NCBI GenBank assembly: GCA_903903715.1
Contig: CAIUZX010000086.1
Coordinates: forward strand, 1 to 11,335
Length of the DNA: 11,335 nt
Reading direction: 5' to 3'
DNA from: an uncultured Caulobacterales bacterium
Lineage (GTDB): Bacteria > Pseudomonadota > Alphaproteobacteria > Caulobacterales > Caulobacteraceae
Of this stretch, positions 1 to 6,061 are shown piece by piece (positions within the stretch are counted from its first letter, which is position 1; each line of letters starts with the position of its first letter). Under the pieces are notes generated by a model. It had not been told where the DNA came from. It was given only the letters and a program-made list of their open reading frames with translations, and did no database searches. The position numbers and the translations under genes were made by a program.

Positions 1-187
1 GATGCATCTCCATCATTTGATCGGTGATGTTTGGATCTTAGCTGGCGGTTGTTCCCTGGCCTGGCCGCTGTGGCGGCTTGGGCGTGTCGATGATGGAGCG
101 CGATGACCGTTCCATGAGCGCGCATGTCTGCTCAGGGTCGACTGCCGCCACGAGGCTCGCGCCGGCAACCGGTCTCCAGGACGACCG
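1..187. other. No convincing gene; sequence downstream of the co-polymerase gene
   Basis: This stretch lies downstream of the leftward co-polymerase gene. I see no reliable gene in it. On the minus strand the frame of the co-polymerase stays open after its TAG stop (188-190) for 49 codons, to a TAA at 38-40, and keeps a fairly high GC third position (38 of 49 codons by hand count). A 25-codon piece of it begins with ATG at 113-115 but has no clear ribosome binding site. Two weak GC-rich hairpins sit just past the stop: CGGTC/GACCG at 170-174 and 183-187, and CCGG/CCGG at 162-165 and 169-172. Neither is followed by a T-tract, so neither is called a terminator. Confidence 0.45.
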
Positions 188-1594
188 CTATCTTCGGCCG
201 GTTCCCGTCTCCCGGATCGGCAGGCTGACCAGCACCGGCACATTGGCGAAGCGTTCAACCGCTTCAGGGACGAGGAAGGTGTTCTTGAGGGCGAACGAGA
301 TCGCGATGGTCGTCGCCGCGCAGGCGAGACCCGCGAACAGGCCGCCCAGCAGGAACAGGATCTTGTTCGGCCAGGCGGGCTTGGCGTCCTTCTGGATCTC
401 CGGCGATTCGATCAGGGAGACGCTGGGCATGCCGCCCTTGCCAAGCTGCAGGCCGGTTTCCTTCAGCCTGAGGGTGTCGAGCCGCGCCGCAGCGCTGGCC
501 TTGCGGCGCAGCAGCGGCGCCAGACGGTTCTCGGTTGTCTCGATCCGCTTCAGCTTCTGTTCCAGCGTCCCGCTCTGCGACTCCAGAGAGGCGGCGTGAC
601 GCTCCTCAGGCGTGATCTGGGACTGGGAGTGCACAGCCTCGGCGTTGAGCTCGTCATAGAGGGGGTTCCGCGCCGGGCGGGTCTTGTTGGCGAAGCGCGC
701 GCTTTCCGCATTGATGAAGGTCAGGGTCATGTCGATCTGCGCCTGAAGATCCTTCATCGCGTGGCTGTCCGGCTGGTAGTTGGCCGCCATCTTCGCCTGC
801 TGTTCGCGCAGTTCGAGGAGCCGGGCGCGGGCCTGGGCCGACGCATCGGACTCCTCGGTGTCCGGATAGGCCTGGATCACCATCGGCGTGGTGCGCAGCG
901 TCGATTGCAAAGACGCCACCTTTGCGCGCAACTGCCCGGCGTTGGCGCGCATCTGCATCACGTTGCCGAGGATCGCGCTCTTGCTCTCCAGAAGGGTCTT
1001 CTTCTCCACCTCAGGATCGAACACGCCCATCTCAACCTTGACCCGCGCGACATCCTCGTCAATCGACGCGCTTTCGGCCTCAAGACTGGCGATTTCCCTG
1101 TGAATAAAGTCTAGATTCGACCTGATCGCATCCCGGTCCCGCGCTTCCGTGTAGAACTTCAGGAAGATCTTCAGAATGCGAACCGCCTCCGCCTGCGACG
1201 CGGCGCGATATGAAACCTTGATGACGTTGGACGCAGGCACGGCGGCGACGTTGATATCGCTCTGAAAATCCTTCACTTCACGATCCGACGGGACACGCGG
1301 CGCGGCGCCCGCCTGGCCGGACGACGCCTGAATCGTGCGGATCGCCAGATCCTGGGACTTCAGGACTTCAACTTCGGAGTTCACCACCTGGTCAGCGGTG
1401 ACGAGCGGTCCGTTGCCCTCGGTCACCAGTGAGGTCGTCGCATTGCTGACGGACACCAACAACTTTGCGGTGACCTGGTACTTCTTAGGAAGGACAAGGA
1501 TCAGCGCCATCGCCACGAGCACGGGAATCGCGAATGCCAGCGCGATTCTGAACGCGTCCCGGAACAACAGCGCGACGACTTCACGCGACCACAA
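188..1594 (-). CDS. Wzz/GumC-type polysaccharide co-polymerase (chain-length determinant) without kinase domain
   Basis: Inner-membrane polysaccharide co-polymerase, expected to set chain length and link Wzy polymerisation to export. From the TTG start it is 468 aa. A first membrane helix lies at about residues 16-35, followed by a Wzz-like region with the typical KKYQVTAKLLVS stretch. A long, charged, coiled-coil-prone periplasmic part spans about 155-390. Then come a proline-rich motif (SLIESPEIQKDAKPAWPNK) and a second helix at about 412-431. The cytoplasmic tail is short and ends soon after the LVPEAVERFANVPVLVSLP linker, where fused Wzc/ExoP proteins continue into a tyrosine kinase. The kinase-like part is instead a separate divergent gene, as in the Caulobacter HfsA/HfsB pair. 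I chose TTG at 1592-1594 because AAGGAG (1601-1606) sits 6 bases upstream. The in-frame ATG at 1667-1669 would add 25 residues that do not resemble the family, and would lie beyond a likely promoter. Confidence 0.88.
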   Translation of the reverse strand: MWSREVVALLFRDAFRIALAFAIPVLVAMALILVLPKKYQVTAKLLVSVSNATTSLVTEGNGPLVTADQVVNSEVEVLKSQDLAIRTIQASSGQAGAAPRVPSDREVKDFQSDINVAAVPASNVIKVSYRAASQAEAVRILKIFLKFYTEARDRDAIRSNLDFIHREIASLEAESASIDEDVARVKVEMGVFDPEVEKKTLLESKSAILGNVMQMRANAGQLRAKVASLQSTLRTTPMVIQAYPDTEESDASAQARARLLELREQQAKMAANYQPDSHAMKDLQAQIDMTLTFINAESARFANKTRPARNPLYDELNAEAVHSQSQITPEERHAASLESQSGTLEQKLKRIETTENRLAPLLRRKASAAARLDTLRLKETGLQLGKGGMPSVSLIESPEIQKDAKPAWPNKILFLLGGLFAGLACAATTIAISFALKNTFLVPEAVERFANVPVLVSLPIRETGTGRR

Positions 1595-1699
1595 GTCGAT
1601 CTCCTTCAGCCCCCGACGGCAAGCAGACCCTTGCGCGAATCTGTGACTCAAGTTGATTATCCACGACATTGGGTCGGTTTGGAAAGCGGAAGGGTTGAG
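1595..1699. promoter_or_regulatory. Divergent start region between co-polymerase and kinase-like genes
   Basis: With the preferred starts, about 105 bases separate two head-to-head genes. The region holds the only clearly AT-richer patch nearby. On the minus strand GATAAT (1661-1656) resembles a -10 box, with a poor -35 (TTCCAA) 17 bases upstream. On the plus strand TTGCGC (1631-1636) is followed after 18 bases by GATTAT (1655-1660). The two candidate -10 boxes overlap, which would make the promoters compete or be controlled together. A GANTC site (GACTC, 1645-1649), the CcrM methylation sequence in Caulobacterales, lies inside. The minus-strand start predicted from GATAAT falls downstream of the ATG at 1669, which agrees with the TTG start. 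The boxes are weak matches read by eye. Confidence 0.35.
1601..1606 (-). promoter_or_regulatory. Strong ribosome binding site that decides a TTG start
   Basis: On the minus strand AAGGAG is followed by six bases and then TTG (1594-1592). This is the best Shine-Dalgarno match seen in the window and favours this non-ATG start for the co-polymerase over the upstream ATG at 1669. Confidence 0.6.
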
Positions 1700-2380
1700 A
1701 TGCGGCGAGGTGACCGCGCCACATCAGTTCAGTCCAACATGTCCAGAACCGAAAACCAGAGACGGTTCCGATCGGCGGCCGATCGGCGGCCGTCTGCACG
1801 ACCGGCCCAGTTCGAGCTGGAGATGTACGCCCTTCGCTCACGACTGACCCCGCTTCTGGAGTCCCGCCGCCACGCCGTGATTGCAATCACCAGTTGCGGG
1901 GCTGACGAAGGCGTCACCACCGTCTCGCAGGAGCTGAGCCGGGTGCTCGCCGCTGACGAGATGGAAGTCCTGCTCTGCGGCCCTTGCGGCGACATCAACA
2001 CCTCGACGCGCTGGGCGGAGGGGGAGCGCGGGATCACCCGCACCGTCGTGCCGCACCTGTCCTTCGTGGAGATCAACGACCTGCATCGCGAGGACGGCGA
2101 CCGCCGCGCTCTGAACGCCTTTCGGCTGTGGCTCGAGCGAGTGAAATCGAACTACGCCGTGGTCATCATCGACACGCCGCCGATCCTCAATCGCGGCGGA
2201 TGGGAAGCCCTCTTCCGCGCCCAGGACGGCCTTCTTCTGGTGCTCGAGGCGGAGCGGACGCGGTCCACGGTCCTGCGCGCGACCCTCGACGCCATCGAGA
2301 GCGCCGGCGGGCATGTGCTGGGCCTCGTCTTCAACTGCCGGCGGCGGATCATTCCGGAGGCTGTGTACAAATGGCTCTGA
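1700..2380 (+). CDS. BY-kinase-like (CpsD/CapB/HfsB-type) protein with degenerate P-loop
   Basis: A cytoplasmic protein of 226 aa with the fold signature of the bacterial tyrosine kinase / MinD-like ATPase family. It is presumably the partner of the divergent co-polymerase. After a basic, probably disordered N-terminus (1-35), the segment at residues 64-80 (TSCGADEGVTTVSQELS) aligns position by position with the family P-loop TSxxPGEGKSTVxxNLA, but the lysine is valine (V72) and the first P-loop glycine is Asp69. The Walker A' segment, normally VLLIDADLRRP, reads LLCGPCGDIN (91-100), so both aspartates are gone. Walker B is intact (YAVVIIDTPP, D158). There is no C-terminal tyrosine cluster; the protein ends AVYKWL. 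It therefore looks kinase-dead, or a structural regulator. I chose ATG 1700 because a GGAAGGG sequence lies just upstream; an in-frame ATG at 1739 lacks one. The gene overlaps the next by 10 bases. Confidence 0.82.
   Translation: MRRGDRATSVQSNMSRTENQRRFRSAADRRPSARPAQFELEMYALRSRLTPLLESRRHAVIAITSCGADEGVTTVSQELSRVLAADEMEVLLCGPCGDINTSTRWAEGERGITRTVVPHLSFVEINDLHREDGDRRALNAFRLWLERVKSNYAVVIIDTPPILNRGGWEALFRAQDGLLLVLEAERTRSTVLRATLDAIESAGGHVLGLVFNCRRRIIPEAVYKWL
1768..1792 (+). repeat. Short tandem repeat, 11-base period
   Basis: CCGATCGGCGG occurs twice in direct succession, followed by three more matching bases (about 2.3 copies). It lies in the basic N-terminal tail of the kinase-like protein and encodes RSAADRRP. 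Because 11 is not a multiple of 3, the two copies are read in different frames. A duplication here would shift the frame of everything upstream, so the extreme N-terminus may vary between relatives. Confidence 0.75.
2356..2360 (+). promoter_or_regulatory. Ribosome binding site inside the upstream gene
   Basis: GGAGG ends ten bases before the ATG of the export lipoprotein and lies within the last codons of the kinase-like gene. It fixes the start at 2371 and supports coupled translation of the pair. Confidence 0.6.
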
Positions 2381-3114
2381 CGGCGATTTCGACGGACGGC
2401 GCGCGGCGGTTTGTCAGGGCGATCTGCGCGGCGCTGATCCTCAGCCTCGGCGCCTGTGTTGCGCCGCCGCCCCCGCCCCTGTTCGGGAACCCGGGCGCGC
2501 ACAACATTCCCAACGGCCCCGTCGCCGAATACCGGCTCAATCCCGGCGACGAGATCGACATAACCTTCGTTAACACGCCGGAATTCAATTCCCATCAGAT
2601 CATCCGCGCCGACGGTGCGATCTCGCTGCAGGGGCTGAAGCCGCCGGCCCCGGCGGAACTGATCGCCGCCAATATGTCCATCCGCGAGCTCAACCGTTAT
2701 CTGATCGACGCCTATTCGAGCGAGCTGCGTAATCCGCAGATCAGCGTGACCCTGAAGGCCTACGGCGCGAACGTCGTCTATGTGATGGGCGAGGTCGGCC
2801 GTCCCGGCGCGGTGCCCTTCGCAGGATCGATGAGCGCGCTGCAGGCCATCGCCGCCGCCGAGGGCCCCAAACCCTCCGCCCGACTCAACCAGGTGCTGGT
2901 GGTCCGCCGCGAGCGGAACGGTCAGACGAGCTGGCGCGAACTGAATGTCGGCCGCGCCATCGGCGCCGCGGACTTCCGCGACGACCCGCCGCTGCAGCCA
3001 AGGGACCTCGTCTATGTGCCGAGATCGACGATAGGCAATGTCGGGGAGTTCGTGGATCTCTACATCCGCAAGGTCCTGCCGATCTCGCCCGGCCTGACCC
3101 TCTCGCCCAAGTGA
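2371..3114 (+). CDS. Polysaccharide export outer-membrane lipoprotein (Wza/HfsD type, SLBB domain)
   Basis: Outer-membrane exporter subunit, 247 aa. The N-terminus has arginines, a hydrophobic stretch (AICAALILSL) and a lipobox LGAC with the modified cysteine at residue 30, then a proline-rich linker. The Poly_export domain follows (YRLNPGDEIDITFVNTPEF and IIRADGAISLQGL). An SLBB-like domain comes next (VVYVMGEVGRPGAVPF, then ALQAIAAAEG). The end segment VGEFVDLYIRKVLPISPG fits the C-terminal amphipathic helix that in E. coli Wza builds the outer-membrane pore. The protein is shorter than Wza, with a single SLBB repeat, like HfsD. The start at 2371 overlaps the upstream stop by 10 bases and is served by GGAGG at 2356-2360, so the two genes are probably translationally coupled. 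The role in export is well supported; the exact polymer is not known. Confidence 0.92.
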   Translation: MALTAISTDGARRFVRAICAALILSLGACVAPPPPPLFGNPGAHNIPNGPVAEYRLNPGDEIDITFVNTPEFNSHQIIRADGAISLQGLKPPAPAELIAANMSIRELNRYLIDAYSSELRNPQISVTLKAYGANVVYVMGEVGRPGAVPFAGSMSALQAIAAAEGPKPSARLNQVLVVRRERNGQTSWRELNVGRAIGAADFRDDPPLQPRDLVYVPRSTIGNVGEFVDLYIRKVLPISPGLTLSPK

Positions 3115-3127
3115 TCGCAGCGCCGAA

Positions 3128-4468
3128 ATGACCCCGACGGCGAGCCGCCCCCTGGTCACCCCCGTCACGCCGGAGGACACGCCGGCGGGACCGCTGGAGA
3201 AGGCCTTCCTGGTCTTCGCCATGCTGGGTCAGCAGGGCGCCTTTTCCAGTCTGCTCTGGACCCTGCAGGGGCGGGAGTCCGACTCCATCGGCGAGTCCTC
3301 CGACCCGGTCAACGTGTTCTTCGTGGTCGTGACCCTGGTCGGCATATCCATTCTCTTTTCCATCCGGCCGCATCTCCTGACGCGGATCACGCGCTACAGC
3401 CCGCTGATCCTGATCGCCTGCCTGTACGCGCTGGCGTCGAGCCTGTGGTCAGAGGCCAAGCTTCTCGCCTTCAAGCGGGCGGGCGTGCACTTCTGCACGG
3501 TGCTGGTGGCGTTGTACCTTCCGGCGAGGCTGGGCTTCGATAAGGCGGCGCGGCTGATCGCGGGCTCCATCCTCATCTGCGCCGTCCTGTCGTTCCTGAC
3601 CGGCCTGCTCGTCCCCCGCGTGGGCGTCATGCACACGATCGGGTCCTACGGTCGCTGGCGCGGGATCTATGCGCACAAGAACCCGATGGCCCAGGCGATG
3701 GGCGTCGGCGTGATGCTGCAGTACTACATCGCTACGACGTCGCGGTCGAAGGTCCTGCCGGCCCTGGCGGTGGCGCTGGAGGTGCTTCTGGTCATGCTGG
3801 CCAACTCGGCGACAGTGCTCGGCATCATCGTCATCGCCACGGGCGCCTATGCACTCTTCCTCGTCGCGACACGCGGCGGCGCCCTGCGCCCGCTCGTGGT
3901 GATGACCCTCGCCCCGCTGGCGGCGCTCTTCGCCATCCTGATCATGTTCGAGCCAAACCTGTTCCACGCGATCTCCGGGAGGGACGCGACGCTCACCGGC
4001 CGCACCCAGCTGTGGGCCTGGGCCTGGCAGGTCACGCAGGACGCCCCCCTCTTCGGACATGGATTTCAGGAGTTCTGGAACAGCGGCGACCCCATCGTCG
4101 GCCAGATCTGGGCCGCCATCGGCTGGCAAGCGCCGAACGCCCACAACGGCTTTCTGGAAGTGGCGCTGGAGATGGGCGCCCTCGGCGTGCTGCTCGTCGC
4201 CCTGATCCTTCTGGAGGCGCTGGTGCGCATCCTTGGCCTCCTGCGCATTCCGGCGTCGATCAATCAGATGGGGGCGTCGCTCATCATCCTGGCGGGGGTG
4301 ATCATCCAAAGCGGCACCGAGGCCGTGCTGTATCGTCAGGAGGATATCGATTGGTTCATGGTGGTGATGATCAGCTTCGCCGCCGCCTCGACGGTGAAGG
4401 CCGTCGACACCTTCCGACCCCTCAGTGCTGTGAACATTGTCGAGCGCGCCCGTCCCCTGTCGGCGTAA
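3128..4468 (+). CDS. Wzy-like polysaccharide polymerase / O-antigen ligase family membrane protein
   Basis: Polytopic inner-membrane protein of 446 aa with about ten to twelve hydrophobic segments, first near residue 26 and last near 380. The Wzy_C/WaaL-like core is recognisable: GRWRGIYAHKNPMAQAM at 175-191, a hydrophobic pair, then GRDATLTGRTQLW at 284-296 and PLFGHGFQEFW at 307-317. The hallmark segment PNAHNGFLEVALEMGALG follows at 336-353 and carries a histidine and glutamate. This layout fits polymerases of the ExoQ/HfsC group, which join lipid-linked repeat units in the periplasm. The arginine-rich loop between 284 and 293 is probably the substrate-facing periplasmic loop. It lies 13 bases after the export gene and shares its strand. 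No good Shine-Dalgarno sequence is seen before ATG 3128. A ligase role cannot be excluded from sequence, but the neighbours favour a polymerase. Confidence 0.85.
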   Translation: MTPTASRPLVTPVTPEDTPAGPLEKAFLVFAMLGQQGAFSSLLWTLQGRESDSIGESSDPVNVFFVVVTLVGISILFSIRPHLLTRITRYSPLILIACLYALASSLWSEAKLLAFKRAGVHFCTVLVALYLPARLGFDKAARLIAGSILICAVLSFLTGLLVPRVGVMHTIGSYGRWRGIYAHKNPMAQAMGVGVMLQYYIATTSRSKVLPALAVALEVLLVMLANSATVLGIIVIATGAYALFLVATRGGALRPLVVMTLAPLAALFAILIMFEPNLFHAISGRDATLTGRTQLWAWAWQVTQDAPLFGHGFQEFWNSGDPIVGQIWAAIGWQAPNAHNGFLEVALEMGALGVLLVALILLEALVRILGLLRIPASINQMGASLIILAGVIIQSGTEAVLYRQEDIDWFMVVMISFAAASTVKAVDTFRPLSAVNIVERARPLSA

Positions 4469-4572
4469 AGGACCGGCGCGGGTTTGCGCCCTGAAACATG
4501 GCCCGTGACTTGCTCTGGAGCGCGGAGCCTGTGCGCCCGATCCCGTTTCAATGCGGCGCCTGCGCAATCTTC

Positions 4573-4576
4573 GGAG
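4573..4576 (+). promoter_or_regulatory. Ribosome binding site favouring the downstream flippase start
   Basis: GGAG is followed by ATCGG and ATG at 4582. This favours the shorter flippase protein, whose first residues then lead directly into the first membrane helix. Confidence 0.5.
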
Positions 4577-4581
4577 ATCGG

Positions 4582-6054
4582 ATGCCCGCCCTGCGCAAGA
4601 AGCCTCTGCCGCCGACCTTCTGGGTGACGTCGGAAAAGCTGATTCAGCAGATCCTTTGGGTTGGGCTATTCGCGGTCCTCGGGCCGCTTCTGGGACCGAA
4701 ATCCTACGGCGTGTTCGCGCTGGCCATGGCGGCCTACGCCTGGCTGGAGGCGATCTTCACGGACGCGATGGGCGAGGCGCTGCTGCTGCTGCGCGAGCCG
4801 ACGGACAGCCACTACGGCGTCGCCAATCTCACCAATGTCGCCGCATCGATCCTCGCCAGCGCGCTCGTGTTCCTGGCGAGCTTTCCCCTGTCGATACTGG
4901 TCAAGGATCCCGAGCTGGTGTGGGTGATGGCGGCGCTGAGCCCCATTCCGGTCCTCGGCGCCATGACCGCCGGCCCCGTCGCCTATCTGAAGCGGGAGAT
5001 GCAGTTCCAGCAGTTCGCACTACGCTCTATCCTCGGCCTGTCCATCGGCGGCGCCGCCGGCGTGATGGTCGCCCTGAACGGCGGCGGGGTGTGGGCGCTG
5101 GTCGCGCAGATCCTGGTCCAGAGGGCTGCGGAGACGGCGATCCTGTGGGCCGCCTCGCGCAGCATCTTCCGCTTCGCATGGCGCAGGAGCGCCTTTGAAG
5201 ATCTCTACCGTTGCACCCTGAGCGTCGCCCTCGCAAGGAGCTGGACCTGGGTCGCCGCCCTCGCCCCACGCGTGATCATCGCCAGCGTGATCGGCCCGAC
5301 GGCCCTTGGCCTCTTCACCATCGCCGCAAGGATCAGCGATCTGATGTGCCAGGTCCTGCTCTATCCCGCCACGCACGTCGCGCACCTCAAATTCCTGCGC
5401 CTGCACGGCGACCAGAAAGCGATATCGGACGCCTTCGAAGCCCTGGTCGGGCGCCTCGCCCTGGTGGCCTTCCCCGTGGCGCTCGGCCTCGCGGCGGTCG
5501 CCCAGCCGCTCTTCCAGTCCTGGCTCGGCCCCAAGTGGGAGGGCGCCGTGATCGCCACCCAGCTGATGGCCCTGACCATCCTGCCCTGGACCATCTTCTA
5601 TGCTGCATCAGCCCTGTTCATGGGCCTTCGGATCTTCTGGCTGGATCAGCGGATCCAGCTCGGGCTCGCCATCACCACCTTCGCCGCCGCCGCCATCGCT
5701 GCGCCCTTCGGCCTGAACGCCACATGCGCCGCCCTGCTCCTCCGCCTCGTTCTCCTCATGCTGGTCCCCATCGCCTTCTTCAGGATCCACGCTCAGATCG
5801 GCCTTGGAGTCCTGTTCCGCGCCCTCGCCGGACCGACCGTCGCCGCCGGTGCGATGGCGCTGGCGGTGGACTTCGCCGTCCCGCCGGTGTCAGCCCATCT
5901 GAGCGGAATCCTGACCCTGCCGGTCCTCGTGACAATGGGCGGCGTGATCTATGTGGGCGGCGTACTGCTGCTCGCGCCTGGCCATGTGCGCAGCCTGATC
6001 GACGATGCGCTGGACATAGCCCCCGCCCGCTTGCGCACGGCCTTCGGCCGCTGA
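4582..6054 (+). CDS. Wzx-type lipid-linked oligosaccharide flippase (MOP/polysaccharide biosynthesis family)
   Basis: Inner-membrane transporter of 490 aa, expected to flip undecaprenyl-linked repeat units to the periplasmic face. Twelve or more hydrophobic segments cover the whole length. The start of the family is recognisable in the segment KLIQQILWVGLFAVLGPLLG followed by SYGVFALAMA. Near residues 218-265 the second half begins with RSWTWVAALAPRVIIASVIG then TALGLFTIAARISDLM, which matches the repeat in the middle of MOP flippases. The start at 4582 has GGAG five bases upstream (4573-4576). An in-frame ATG at 4498 would add 28 cysteine- and proline-containing residues unlike the family and has no clear ribosome binding site. 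The gene follows the polymerase by 113 bases, so it is probably in the same unit. Its stop lies 7 bases from that of a convergent gene. Confidence 0.87.
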   Translation: MPALRKKPLPPTFWVTSEKLIQQILWVGLFAVLGPLLGPKSYGVFALAMAAYAWLEAIFTDAMGEALLLLREPTDSHYGVANLTNVAASILASALVFLASFPLSILVKDPELVWVMAALSPIPVLGAMTAGPVAYLKREMQFQQFALRSILGLSIGGAAGVMVALNGGGVWALVAQILVQRAAETAILWAASRSIFRFAWRRSAFEDLYRCTLSVALARSWTWVAALAPRVIIASVIGPTALGLFTIAARISDLMCQVLLYPATHVAHLKFLRLHGDQKAISDAFEALVGRLALVAFPVALGLAAVAQPLFQSWLGPKWEGAVIATQLMALTILPWTIFYAASALFMGLRIFWLDQRIQLGLAITTFAAAAIAAPFGLNATCAALLLRLVLLMLVPIAFFRIHAQIGLGVLFRALAGPTVAAGAMALAVDFAVPPVSAHLSGILTLPVLVTMGGVIYVGGVLLLAPGHVRSLIDDALDIAPARLRTAFGR

Positions 6055-6061
6055 ACCCGGA

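Noticed and set aside
11..29. CATCA/TGATG inverted repeat near the left edge
   Set aside because: Five base pairs with a nine-base loop and no T-tract; too weak for a terminator or operator call.
78..1114. Plus-strand open frames opposite the co-polymerase gene
   Set aside because: No motifs, and the minus-strand frame shows two membrane helices and the Wzz pattern.
1657..1665. TTATCCACG, one mismatch from a DnaA box
   Set aside because: A single 8-of-9 match with no cluster, no AT-rich unwinding region and no replication genes nearby; not an origin.
4475..4490. GGCGC-GGGTTT-GCGCC hairpin after the polymerase gene
   Set aside because: Only five base pairs and no T-tract; common by chance in this base composition, and the flippase gene follows on the same strand.
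2152..4567. Long open frames of several hundred codons on the minus strand across the export and polymerase genes
   Set aside because: They lie wholly opposite well-recognised genes, are rich in Arg, Gly, His and Asp with no domain likeness, and are expected from GC-rich third positions.
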